Source: Nonomuraea maritima (GTDB taxonomy: Bacteria; Actinomycetota; Actinomycetes; Streptosporangiales; Streptosporangiaceae). From it: a stretch of 64,000 nucleotides of DNA. Both the position numbers and the translations under genes were made by a program. Numbering within the stretch: the first letter of the stretch is position 1; the number at the start of each line of letters is the position of its first letter. The stretch spans positions 248,001 to 312,000 of the forward strand of contig NZ_FNFB01000007.1 of NCBI RefSeq assembly GCF_900100395.1, read 5' to 3'. Shown piece by piece: positions 42,803 through 51,308 of this stretch. Under the pieces are notes generated by a model, which searched no databases, was not told the DNA's origin, and worked only from the letters and a program-made list of their open reading frames with translations.

Positions 42803-43987
42803 ATGGTGAGCACGAGCAGGATCCGCGCCCTCGGAGGCCCCCGTTACGCCGTCGCTCTGGCCGTCGACGCGCTCGGCACCGGCCTGTTGCGGCCCTTCCT
42901 GCTGCTGTACGGGGTGATGGTGCTGGAGCTGTCCGCGCCGGTCACCGGCATCGCCATGACGGTCGGCGTCGTCATGGGTCTGGTGTGCATGCCCGCGGTC
43001 GGCCGATGGCTGGACCGGGGCGCACGCAGCACGGTCGTGGCGGCGTCGATGCTGGTGCGGGTGGTCGGCGTGGCGCTGCTGCTCGCCACTCCGGCGGGGA
43101 ACGTCTGGTCGTTCGCGTCGGCGGCGCTCTTTCTCGGCATCGGCAACCAGGCCTGGCCGGCCGCGCACGCGGCCCTCGTGGCGACGGTCGCCCACGGCCG
43201 TGAACGCGACGCGGCCCTCGCGGCGGCCCGCGCGCTGCGTAACGCCGGGCTGGGCGCGGGCGCGCTGCTCGCCACCGCGTGCCTGGCGGGTGGCGCCGGC
43301 GCTGTGCTGGCGACGGCGGCGGCCACCGGGATCGCCTATCTCCTCGCGGCGGCCCTGGCGTGGTCGGTCCACGTGCGCGCCGATCCGGCGGCTGCCGCGA
43401 TCAAGGGTCCCGCGCCCCGGATGCGGGCGCTGCTGGCCGCCAACGTGATCTACGTCTTCTGTCTCAACGTTCCCGAGATCGCGATCCCGCTGGTCCTGGT
43501 GACGCAGCTGCACGCCTCGCCGGTGTGGTCGGCGGCCGTCTTCGTGGCCAACACGGTGCTGGTGGTCAGCCTGCAGGTTCCGGTCACCGTCCTGATGTCG
43601 CGTTTCTGCCGGCGAACGGTGCTGGCGCTCGCCGGCGTGGTCCTCGCCGCGTCCTACCTCGGCTTCCTCGCGGCCGCCTCGCTCGGGCACGGATGGGGCG
43701 CCCCGGCCGTCGCCATGGTGTCCGTGGTGTGCACCGTCGGCGAGATCCTCTACGCCGGCAGCGCCACCGCGCTCGTCACCGTCCTGGCCCCGGCCCACCT
43801 TCTGGGACGCGCCCTGGCCCGCTTCCAGCTCTCCACGGGCTTCGGGCTCGCCGTCTCCCCGGCGGTGATCACCGCTCTCGCCTCGCACGGCTCGGCCGCC
43901 CTGTGGGGCGGCCTCGCCGGTGCGACCCTCCTGTCCTCCGCTTCTCTCACCTGGGCTGGTGGAGGAGCTCCACGCCGAGAGGGGTGA
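42803..43987 (+). CDS. MFS exporter, about 12 membrane segments
   Basis: 394 aa. Twelve hydrophobic segments; GRWLDRGARSTVV after the second is the MFS loop 2-3 signature with drug-exporter character. Similar to MFS proteins paired with DUF5937/ArsR regulators. ATG 42803. Its 3' end overlaps the convergent ArsR-type gene by 41 bases, so the two messages are antisense to each other there. A role in exporting the product or substrate of the adjacent MurE/kinase set is plausible. Confidence 0.87.
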   Translation: MVSTSRIRALGGPRYAVALAVDALGTGLLRPFLLLYGVMVLELSAPVTGIAMTVGVVMGLVCMPAVGRWLDRGARSTVVAASMLVRVVGVALLLATPAGNVWSFASAALFLGIGNQAWPAAHAALVATVAHGRERDAALAAARALRNAGLGAGALLATACLAGGAGAVLATAAATGIAYLLAAALAWSVHVRADPAAAAIKGPAPRMRALLAANVIYVFCLNVPEIAIPLVLVTQLHASPVWSAAVFVANTVLVVSLQVPVTVLMSRFCRRTVLALAGVVLAASYLGFLAAASLGHGWGAPAVAMVSVVCTVGEILYAGSATALVTVLAPAHLLGRALARFQLSTGFGLAVSPAVITALASHGSAALWGGLAGATLLSSASLTWAGGGAPRREG

Positions 43988-44924
43988 GGGTGTGCCGGAC
44001 GGTGTTGCCGTACCGTTCGCTGGCCACGAGCCCGGCCGCGCGCAGGAGCGAGGCGTGCTCGCTCGCCGAGGCCACCGAGATGTCCAGGACGCGGGCGATC
44101 TCTCCCGTCGTACGGACGCTCTCGCTCAGGGTTCGCAGCACCAGGGCGCGGGTGCGGCCGAACAGCCGCCGCAGCACCTCCTCGGTCGGCCCGCTTCCCG
44201 CGGCCGCCCGGGCCAGGAACGACGCCGGCTGGTGGGCGACCGGGTAGAGCAGCACCGGAGGCAGCGAGGGGTCGTGGAAGGTGACCGGGTTGACCGCGCA
44301 GAAGAACGCGGGGACGAGCATCAGCCCGCGGCCCCTCAGTTCGAGGTCCTGTTCCATGCCGTAGGCGAGCTCCACGGTGGTGCGAGGCGCGCTGCGGACC
44401 GACGGCCGGTCCTTCAGGCGCAGGATCAGTGACGCCGTCCCGTCTCTCGCCGCCGCGGCGCCGCGCTCGGCGACCTGCGAGATGTACCTCCAGTACGGCC
44501 GCAGCGCCACGTCGAAGTAGCCGCGCATGGACCGGCCCAGCGCGCGTACGGCCGCGCTTTCCTTCCTGGCCAGCGCCCGTGTCCAGGTGGGGCGCGGGCC
44601 GTCGCCGAAGCGCAGGTCGAGTTGCTCGGCGATGCGTCCGCGAGGGGTGTTGAGGACGGCGTCGATGCCGTCCGTGGGGTCCTCGCCGCCGAGGCAGGGG
44701 CTGAGGAAGTCGGGTGAGTAGCCCTGTGCGGGGACGAGGTCCAGCAGGATCCGGCTCTCGCGCGGCATCCGGTGCAGCACCCGTTGCCGCCACTGGCCGA
44801 AGACCGTCTCGTCGGACGCCTCTCCCAGCATGTACAGGCTGAGAAGCATCTCCCACATGGGGTCAGGTCGGGAGACGATTCTCAGCCGCTCCCAATCTTG
44901 CGATGAAAAGTGGACGCGCAGCAT
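43947..44924 (-). CDS. ArsR-type winged-helix regulator with sensor domain
   Basis: 325 aa. N-terminal 230-residue sensor domain (MLRVHFSSQDWERLRIVSRPD start); C-terminal winged helix GRTRALVLRTLSESVRTTGEIARVLDISVASASEHASLLRAAGLV. No cysteine metal site. ATG 44924 is preceded by GGAATGCGAG. Related in layout to the regulator at 41629; two such regulators flank the exporter. The 41-base overlap with the exporter end may give extra control. Confidence 0.85.
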   Translation of the reverse strand: MLRVHFSSQDWERLRIVSRPDPMWEMLLSLYMLGEASDETVFGQWRQRVLHRMPRESRILLDLVPAQGYSPDFLSPCLGGEDPTDGIDAVLNTPRGRIAEQLDLRFGDGPRPTWTRALARKESAAVRALGRSMRGYFDVALRPYWRYISQVAERGAAAARDGTASLILRLKDRPSVRSAPRTTVELAYGMEQDLELRGRGLMLVPAFFCAVNPVTFHDPSLPPVLLYPVAHQPASFLARAAAGSGPTEEVLRRLFGRTRALVLRTLSESVRTTGEIARVLDISVASASEHASLLRAAGLVASERYGNTVRHTLTPLGVELLHQPR

Positions 44925-45091
44925 CTCGCATTCCGTGTCGAACCGCCCAGGAGCACCGGTGTGTGAGCTACAGCGGCGGGCTCCGCGACGCGCCACCGGC
45001 AACCGGGCCGTGCCCGACGGCCGCCGTCACCGGGGTCGACGGCTCAAGGTCGTGCGGCGACATCGGATCGGACTTCGGCATGTCATGTGTC

Positions 45092-45108
45092 CTGACTCAC
45101 CGAGTCAG
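45092..45108. promoter_or_regulatory. 17-bp palindrome without adjacent regulator
   Basis: CTGACTC-ACC-GAGTCAG, 7-bp perfect arms. It is 160 bases upstream of the first SapA-like gene. The rest of 44925-45268 has no gene. Confidence 0.5.
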
Positions 45109-45268
45109 TATGACCGAGGCGTGGCCCAGATGTCGATCTTCATGTCTCGCCTCCGTTTTTCGGTCAGCGTCGAAACACCGGCCGATCTCCTTTCCGGTCT
45201 CCGGAGCCCGGCCTACGGTGCCGGAAGTGGATCTCGAAGGAGACCTGCGAAGGAAAGGCAGAGGGACA

Positions 45269-45682
45269 ATGCGCATCTCGAAGAGGATCACTGCCGCCCT
45301 GGTCACGGCCGGCGCGATGACCGTGGCCGGTCTGGCGACCGCCGCCCCCGCCTCCGCGGCCGCGTACGGCGGGCAGTGCGGCAGCGGCTACGGCGTCGTC
45401 AACCACGCGACCATCAGCGGCAAGGGCACCGTCTACCTGACCTACAACAACTCCAACGGCTACAACTGCGTGGTGACGATCCGCGACAAGGCCGGCTCGG
45501 CCGTCCCCATGTTCGCGGGCATCGCCCGATCCGACGACTCGGCCTGGGCGGCCGTGGACGAGGGCAACTACACCACCTACGCCGGGCCGGTCTACCGGTA
45601 CGCCAAGGGCACGTGTGTGACCTGGGGCGGGGCCATCAGCGGCAGCTACGCCGGCGACGAGGACACCAACTGCGACAGCTGA
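45269..45682 (+). CDS. SapA-like secreted protein 1
   Basis: 137 aa. MRISKRITAALVTAGAMTVAG and ATAAPASA-AA form a signal peptide. The mature protein starts AYGGQCGSGYGVVNHATI and has six strands with YTTYAGPVYRYAKGTCVTWGG and a final DTNC; four cysteines. This is the fold of spore-associated protein A (SapA) of Streptomyces coelicolor. First of three tandem paralogues of the same length. ATG 45269 follows GAGGGA. Confidence 0.85.
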   Translation: MRISKRITAALVTAGAMTVAGLATAAPASAAAYGGQCGSGYGVVNHATISGKGTVYLTYNNSNGYNCVVTIRDKAGSAVPMFAGIARSDDSAWAAVDEGNYTTYAGPVYRYAKGTCVTWGGAISGSYAGDEDTNCDS

Positions 45683-45693
45683 GGGGGAACTCC

Positions 45694-46107
45694 GTGAAGA
45701 GGCTGTTGACCAAGACCGCCCTGATGGGCGCGACCGCCGCGCTCGCCGTCACCGGAACGCTCGCCACCGCCGCCCCGGCCTCCGCCGCCTCCTACGGCGG
45801 GCAGTGCGGCAGCGGCTACGGCGTCGTCAACCACATCGACCTGCCCAGCAACCGGGGCACGGTGTACCTCACCTACAGCTCCGCGACCGGCAGGAACTGC
45901 GTGGTCACCGTACGGACGACGGCCGGCACCGCCACGCTGGTGGAGGCGTACCTGCGGCGGTCCTCCAGCAGCACCTGGACCAAGGACAGCGGCAACTACA
46001 CCAGCTACGCGGGCCCGATCTACGTGTCGGCGCCTGGTGAGTGCGTCGACTGGGGCGGCACCATCGGCACCGCCACCCTGTACCGGTACGACACCAACTG
46101 CGGCTGA
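45694..46107 (+). CDS. SapA-like secreted protein 2
   Basis: 137 aa. Signal peptide KRLLTKTALMGATAALAVTG to APASA; mature SYGGQCGSGYGVVNHIDLPS, YTSYAGPIYVSAPGECVDWGG and DTNCG. Same cysteine pattern as its neighbours. GTG 45694 has GAGGGGGAA upstream; only 11 bases separate it from the previous stop, so the three are one operon. Confidence 0.85.
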   Translation: MKRLLTKTALMGATAALAVTGTLATAAPASAASYGGQCGSGYGVVNHIDLPSNRGTVYLTYSSATGRNCVVTVRTTAGTATLVEAYLRRSSSSTWTKDSGNYTSYAGPIYVSAPGECVDWGGTIGTATLYRYDTNCG

Positions 46108-46127
46108 CCCCGACGAAGGAGCTTTGC

Positions 46128-46541
46128 ATGACGCCTTTCAAGAAGACCGCGGTGGGCGCCGCGTTCGCCGTCACCGCGCTGGCCGGGGCGCTGGTCACCG
46201 CGTCGCCCGCGTCGGCCGCCACCTACGGGAACGAGTGCGGATCCGGCTACGCCGTCGTCAACTCCGCCCCGATCGGCAGCACGGGCACGGTGTACCTCAC
46301 CTACAGCTCCGCGACCGGCAGGAACTGCGTGGTGGCCAAGCGGAATTCGGCCGGTTCGGCGGTGCTGGTCGAGGCCGGGCTCTCGATCTACCCGGCGGGC
46401 ACCCACTGGGCCGCCTACGACGGCGGCTACTACACCAGTTACGCGGGCCCGATCTACCTGTCCGCGGCGGGCAAGTGCGTGGACTGGATGGGCCGGATCA
46501 GCGGCACGGAGGGCGGCAAGCGCAAGACCAACTGCGGCTGA
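46128..46541 (+). CDS. SapA-like secreted protein 3
   Basis: 137 aa. Signal peptide TPFKKTAVGAAFAVTALAG to SPASA; mature TYGNECGSGYAVVNSAPIG, closest of the three to S. coelicolor SapA in this stretch, then YTSYAGPIYLSAAGKCVDWMG and TNCG. GAAGGAG lies upstream of ATG 46128. Closed by a strong terminator 15 bases after the stop. Confidence 0.87.
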   Translation: MTPFKKTAVGAAFAVTALAGALVTASPASAATYGNECGSGYAVVNSAPIGSTGTVYLTYSSATGRNCVVAKRNSAGSAVLVEAGLSIYPAGTHWAAYDGGYYTSYAGPIYLSAAGKCVDWMGRISGTEGGKRKTNCG

Positions 46542-46555
46542 CCGTCTGAGGGCAC

Positions 46556-46592
46556 GAGGCTGTCGGTCGTGTGACCGGCAGCCTCTTCTTTT
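46556..46592 (+). terminator. rho-independent terminator of the SapA operon
   Basis: GAGGCTGTCGGTC pairs with GACCGGCAGCCTC (13 bp with one G-U, 4-base loop) and is followed by TTCTTTT. A textbook terminator, rare in this GC-rich DNA. Confidence 0.9.
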
Positions 46593-46617
46593 CACCCCGT
46601 ACGGACGCCGGTGGCGC

Positions 46618-47394
46618 TCACCGGACTCCCCTTCGGCTTGCCGCGCAGGGACGTTGCGCAGGTGGGCTCACGTCCGGCTGCTCGGCGTCGCTCGTGCGGC
46701 TTCGCCGATCACCTCGACCGCCGCGTGGGCGAGGTCGTCGGCGACAGGGCAGCCGGGCGTGTCGCCCCAGGATCGCTCGGTGGCCGGACAGGAACAGGAC
46801 AACCCGGCCGGAGTCGCTGAGGCGCCGCTGGAGTTCCTCGCCTTCGGCGTAGGTGTGCGGGTAGCCCTCGTCCAGCCGCGGCGTGATGACGAAGTGCTGC
46901 AGGTGGACCTGCGGACGCGGGCCTGGGTCGAGCAGCGAAGAGTCGAACCGCTCCCGTTCGGTCAGCGTGCGACGAGGCACGTTGCCGGTCGACTCGCGAT
47001 CCCAGAAGCTGACGAACCGTAGCTCCCCGACGTCACGGACGAACGGCCCGGAACCCAGTTCCTCGGCGTGGACGCGGTAGCTGTCGTGATTGCCGGGGAC
47101 AGCGATCCAGGCGATGCCGCAGTCGTCCAGCATCCGCCGTACGAGGCGGTGGTCCGCCCGTACGCGCTGCCAGGCCCGCGTGTCGCGGGCGGCGTCAGGT
47201 TCGGGATCGAACAGGTATCCCGGAACGTCCACCAGGTCACCGGTGATCACGATGGCGTCGGCGCCACGCCGGCGGGCGTCGTCGAGCGCGGCTGCCAGCA
47301 GTTCGGGAGCCGTACGACCGCGCCGGACGGGCAGCGCGGGGTGTCCAGAGATATGGCTTCGGAGGTGAATGTCGGTGATGTGGGCGATGCGCAC
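46618..47394 (-). pseudogene. metallophosphoesterase, C-terminus lost
   Basis: 258 aa as read. RIAHITDIHLR (first metal motif), VITGDLVDVPGYLF (second) and VPGNHDSYR (third) are all present. The protein should end in the SGHxH motif, but only LSGH remains and is followed by an arginine-rich tail unlike the family. Another frame there reads SWGDTPGCPVADDLAHAAVE, which may belong to a different gene. GTG 47394 gives MRIAHITD. The Tn3 remnant starts 9 bases upstream of this start, so the promoter was probably cut. Likely inactive. Confidence 0.65.
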
Positions 47395-47402
47395 GGCTGC
47401 AC

Positions 47403-48763
47403 GTGGCCAAGCTGGCCGCCCTTCCGGAGCCGCCCTCCCTGATCGACCTGCGCAAGCGGGTCCTCGCGATGCTGCCACGGGTGGACCTGCCCGAGCTGCT
47501 GCTGGAGGTGATGGGCCGCGCTTCGGAGTTCGAGGCCGCGTTCACCTCGGTGGCCGGCAAGGTGAGCAAGCTCGCCGACTTCCACGTCTCGGTCGCGGCC
47601 TGCCTGACGGCCCAAGCGCTGAACATCGGGTACGCGCCGGTGGTCAAGGCGGGCACGCCGGCATTGGAACGCGGCCGGTTATCGCACGTGGTGCAGAACT
47701 ACCTGTCAGCGGAGACCTACACTCTGGCCAACGCTCCGCTCATTGATGAGCAGGGCAAGATCGGTTTCGCCCAGGCACTCGGCGGTGGGCTGGTCGCGGC
47801 GATCGATGGAATGCGGTTCGTGGTCCCGGTGCCCTCGATCTACACCCGCCCGAACAAGAAGTTCTTCGGCCGGTCGCGCGGTGTCACGTGGCTCAACATG
47901 ATCAATGACCGTGGGGTGGGGCTTGGGGCGAAGGTCGTCACCGGGACGGTGCGTGACTCGCTCCACATGATCGATGTGGCGTTCCGGCGAGACGGCGGAC
48001 CGCGCCCTGAGGTTCTGGTGACCGACACTGGATCTTACAGCGACGTCGTGTTCGGCCTGGTCCACCTGCTGGGCATGCAGTACCGGCCCGCGCTGGCCGA
48101 TATCCCCGATCAGAAGGGCTGGCGTATCCAGAACGCCGACTATGGCAGCCTGTCCCGGTTCACACGCGGGAAGATCGACCTGGAAAAGATCAAGCGACAT
48201 TGGAGCGACATCCTGCGAGTCGTGGTGTCGATCTACACCGGTGAGATCCGCGCCTACGACGTGATGCGCATGATCCAGCGGGACGCAACCCGACCCCGCT
48301 CGGGGAGGCGATCGCCCACTACGAACGGATCTTGAAGACCCTCCATATCCTCACCTACGCCATCCTCACCTACGCCGTCGAGGAGCCCTACCGGCGCGAC
48401 ATCAAGGGCGTACGCAACCTGCAAGAATCCCGCCATGCACTGGCGGGGAAGATCTTCCACGGCAGGAAGGGCGAGATCTACCAGCGCTACTACAAGGGCA
48501 TGGAAGACCAGCTCGGCGCGCTCGGCCTGGTGCTCAACTGCGTCACGCTGTGGAACACCTTCTATATGGACCGGGCGCTCGATCAGCTCAAAGCCGAGGG
48601 CTATCCGCTGGCCGAGGAAGACGTCGCGCGGCTGTCGCCCTTCGTCCGCCAGCACATCCACGTGATCGGCACCTACTTCTTCGCCCAGCCCGACCTCGGC
48701 CCCGCTGGGGTCCGGCAGCTCCGCAACCCCGATGAGCCGGATTGGGAAGAAGACATTCTCTAG
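47403..48763 (+). pseudogene. tnpA: Tn3-family transposase remnant
   Basis: C-terminal DDE part of a Tn3 transposase: VKAGTPALERGRLSHVVQNY, YGSLSRFTRGKIDL and the later VEEPYRRDIKGVRNLQESRHALAGKIFHGRKGEIYQRYYKG region, split for length. The N-terminal two thirds are missing. A one-base loss near 48290 (GGGACGCAACCCG) shifts the frame; the second part continues NPTPLGEAIAHYERILKTL to a TAG at 48763. A 15-bp tandem duplication adds ILTYA. No terminal repeat was found. Confidence 0.85.
48347..48376 (+). repeat. 15-bp tandem duplication in the transposase
   Basis: ATCCTCACCTACGCC occurs twice in a row, adding five residues (ILTYA) to the frame. Confidence 0.85.
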
Positions 48764-48792
48764 CCCGTCCAAAACCTGGCAATATCCGCAGG

Positions 48793-49404
48793 ATGGAAGA
48801 TCCCACCGCTCGGACCACCGCCACGTATGACCGCATCGCCCCCGTCTTCGCCTCCCGCTCCGAGAACCCCGACGCCGCGTTCCGCGCCTTTCGAGCGCGC
48901 TTCGCTGCCGCGCTGCCCGCCGGAGGACGCGTCGCCGACCTAGGATGCGGCCCGGGAAGGGACGCGGCCTGGTTCCGAGAGCAGGGGCTCTCCCCGGTAG
49001 GAGTGGACCGCTCAGCCGCCATGGCCGCATTGGCCGCCGACCGCGGCGTTCCCGTGGCTCTGGGCGATCTGCGCCGCCCCCCACTGGCTCCCGGCTCGTT
49101 GGCGGGGTTGTGGTCGGTCGCGGCCCTCCTGCACGTACCGGCCGCCGAGACCGTCCCCACGCTGCGCGCCTGGCACGCAGCCCTGCGCCCTGGGGGCGTG
49201 CTCGGGCTGAGCACTTCGACCGGCGACGGCGAGGTCTGGGAGCCGGTCCCGCACGACGAAGGGCTTCTGCGCTGGTTCGTACACCGCAAACCGCGCACGC
49301 TGCTCGCGGTCCTCGCCGAGATCGGCTTCGAGGTACGCGAGCACACCGAGAGTGCCACCCACCGCACGTGGCTCAGCGTGCTCGCGATCCGCCGCGAGGT
49401 TTGA
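48793..49404 (+). CDS. class I SAM-dependent methyltransferase
   Basis: 203 aa. MEDPTARTTATYDRIAPVFASR start; motif I VADLGCGPGRDAAWFREQGL; GVDRSAAM; LWSVAALLHVPAAETVPTLR and LRPGGVLGLSTS. ATG 48793, 29 bases after the Tn3 fragment; the ribosome site is poor (CGCAGG too close), so expression may have been disturbed. Small-molecule substrate likely. Confidence 0.83.
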   Translation: MEDPTARTTATYDRIAPVFASRSENPDAAFRAFRARFAAALPAGGRVADLGCGPGRDAAWFREQGLSPVGVDRSAAMAALAADRGVPVALGDLRRPPLAPGSLAGLWSVAALLHVPAAETVPTLRAWHAALRPGGVLGLSTSTGDGEVWEPVPHDEGLLRWFVHRKPRTLLAVLAEIGFEVREHTESATHRTWLSVLAIRREV

Positions 49405-49680
49405 ACCACCCGCGTGCCGCTGCCCGCGCTCACTATGACAGTGCGAATCGGCAAGGGCGTCAGCGTGCGCACCACGCTGCTCGACGACCGCGACTACGTC
49501 ACCGACTACGTCACCCTGCTCAAGCTCCACCTGGCCCGCGCCGGGCTACACCGCCGGGCCGCTGTTCCCCGCCGCCCACCGCGCCTGCGCGCACCCAGCG
49601 CATCAATGCTCCCCACGGCGATCCGGCCAGAAGGGTTGGAGCAGATTCCGCTCTCTTCACAGGCCCGGCATCATGATCGG
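49405..49680. other. 276-base stretch with a protein-like fragment
   Basis: The plus frame of the next gene reads back as GKGVSVRTTLLDDRDYVTDY and VTLLKLHLARAGL, which looks coding; a second frame continues AGPLFPAAHRACAH. I do not recognise it. It may be the end of a lost gene. Confidence 0.3.
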
Positions 49681-50253
49681 GTGGACAGACTCTTAGTGCT
49701 GGTGAACGGCCTACCTGGGTCCGGAAAATCGACCTTGGGCAGAGCCCTGGCCGCGCAATTGGGCGCGCGACTGCTGTCGAAGGACTCCGTGAAGGAGGCG
49801 TTGGAGACGTGCGTGGACGACGTCGCGTCCATCCCGGGGTTCGGCGGCATCGCCATGGAAACGGTATGGGCACTGGCGCGTGCTATCCCGGGAAGCGTGG
49901 TAGTCGACTCGTGGTGGTTTCGGCCGCGTGACCTGCTGCACGCGAAGGCCGGGATCGAGAGCACGCGAGCCGACCGGGTCGTGGAAGTCTGGTGCGATGT
50001 GCCCGCCGAGGTCGCCAGGGAACGTTACGCGAGTCGACGGCGAAGCACCCTATACCAGGACGAGCGGCGCCTGGCTGACGATTGGCAGACGTGGGCGGCG
50101 AAGGCTGAGCCGCTGGGCCTCATACCCACCGTCATGGTCGACACAAGCCGGCCCGTTGATTGTGTCTGGTTAGCAGCGCAGATCAACCATCACACGACGC
50201 GGCCGGACCCCATCGGTAAGGGTCTCATCTCGGAGCCCAACTACTCCGATTAA
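49681..50253 (+). CDS. P-loop kinase (AAA/Zeta-like ATPase)
   Basis: 190 aa. VLVNGLPGSGKSTLGRALAAQLGARLLSKDSVKEAL has a Walker A loop followed by an acidic strand end, as in small kinases such as chloramphenicol phosphotransferase or gluconate kinase. YASRRRSTLYQDERRL is the lid. Substrate unknown. GTG 49681 is proposed; the frame is open further upstream. Ends 456 bases before the next gene. Confidence 0.75.
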   Translation: MDRLLVLVNGLPGSGKSTLGRALAAQLGARLLSKDSVKEALETCVDDVASIPGFGGIAMETVWALARAIPGSVVVDSWWFRPRDLLHAKAGIESTRADRVVEVWCDVPAEVARERYASRRRSTLYQDERRLADDWQTWAAKAEPLGLIPTVMVDTSRPVDCVWLAAQINHHTTRPDPIGKGLISEPNYSD

Positions 50254-50709
50254 GCATCACTAGTTTAGAAACAGGCTGTCCAGCGACATCGCCCTTAAGC
50301 GGAAACGATCGCTGTCGCAGCAGACCGGCAAGCGCTGTCACATGTCGTCGACAGAACCACCGATGCGTGGTGCATGCCCGAGAGGTCTTCCGCCGGGCGA
50401 GTCTCCGGCTAATCATGATCGCGGCCATGGCAGCGCGATGAGAGCCTGATCCACAACGTCAATCCGAAACCCCATGGGGGCATAATCGGTCGATTGCGCC
50501 CCCACGGGGTCCCAGTAGCAATGAAGAAATTTCCAACGAAGTAGCACCTGACCTGCGCTAACGGCGCATCATCCGACTGAGGTCTCAGTTCGATCACGGT
50601 AGAGATGACCGCGAGGTCGGCGCTTGGAACGGCAAGGCGATCGTCAGTGCAAGGCACAGCGTCGATCGAGCAGGGCGAAACTCTCGGCAGTTCGTGAAAC
50701 GCTGCTGTG
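50254..50709. other. 456-base lower-GC stretch
   Basis: AT-richer than its surroundings. Contains TTAAGCGGAAAC near 50293, which faintly resembles Tn3-family terminal repeats, and a long imperfect hairpin at 50470-50509. A 108-residue minus-strand open frame (50409-50735) shows no family features. No gene is supported. Confidence 0.4.
50470..50509. repeat. 40-bp imperfect hairpin
   Basis: CCCCATGGGGGC and GCCCCCACGGGG (one mismatch) enclose AATCG-GT-CGATT, giving a 19-bp stem with two mismatches and a 2-base loop. Could be a terminator or a recombination/structured-DNA site. Confidence 0.6.
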
Positions 50710-51297
50710 ATGTCGGGATTCACGCGCGACACCAAGCGCTACGGCGACAGGCTCGTGTACGAGGCGCTCGGCTCGAAGTGGCGCCGCTACCACGACACCC
50801 ATTGCAGGTGCGGCCTGAACTGGGTCACCGAGCACGCCGAACCGGCCGGATTCACTGTGGTGCGCTCCGACACCGGTTGGGTTGCCCTGATCGGCCCGGG
50901 CCAGACCGAGGACGTCGACGAATCCGCGCTGACCACCGATGCTCTCTGGGAGGCCGTCACCGGTAAACCCGGCCTGGGCTGGCCGGAGTCGGTGAGGGTC
51001 ATCGACCGGGGGGAGGCTAGCTCAGCGATTCCTCAAAGACCGGTACCCTCCGCCGCTGCCAAGCAGCGCGAACGTCGTCCCGCAGCGGAGCCCTGGCCGG
51101 CCACCGACAAGCAGGTGAAGTACCTCACCACGCTGGTCGGCAAGGTCGGGCGCGAGCGGTTCGACACCGCATTCAACGTGGTGGTTCACGGTACTGAGAT
51201 CGCGCCGCGCGGAGCCGACGAACGGACCGGCCAGGCGCTGCGACGCCTGACGAGAGCTGCTGCCCGCAAGCTGATCACTGCTTTGGTCGGCCCCTGA
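50710..51297 (+). CDS. hypothetical protein, 195 aa
   Basis: Not recognised. N-terminal domain with DTHCRCGLNWVTEHAEPAGF; disordered middle (SAAAKQRERRPAAEPWP); C-terminal helical piece ATDKQVKYLTTLVGKVGRERFD, a short motif seen in phage and plasmid proteins that may bind nucleic acid. ATG 50710. Tail to tail with the resolvase, which fits a mobile-element cargo gene. Confidence 0.6.
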   Translation: MSGFTRDTKRYGDRLVYEALGSKWRRYHDTHCRCGLNWVTEHAEPAGFTVVRSDTGWVALIGPGQTEDVDESALTTDALWEAVTGKPGLGWPESVRVIDRGEASSAIPQRPVPSAAAKQRERRPAAEPWPATDKQVKYLTTLVGKVGRERFDTAFNVVVHGTEIAPRGADERTGQALRRLTRAAARKLITALVGP

Positions 51298-51308
51298 CTC
51301 GGCACTTC

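Noticed and set aside
50285..50310. Tn3-type terminal repeat
   Set aside because: TTAAGCGGAAAC is suggestive, but no partner copy was found in the window and the similarity is short.
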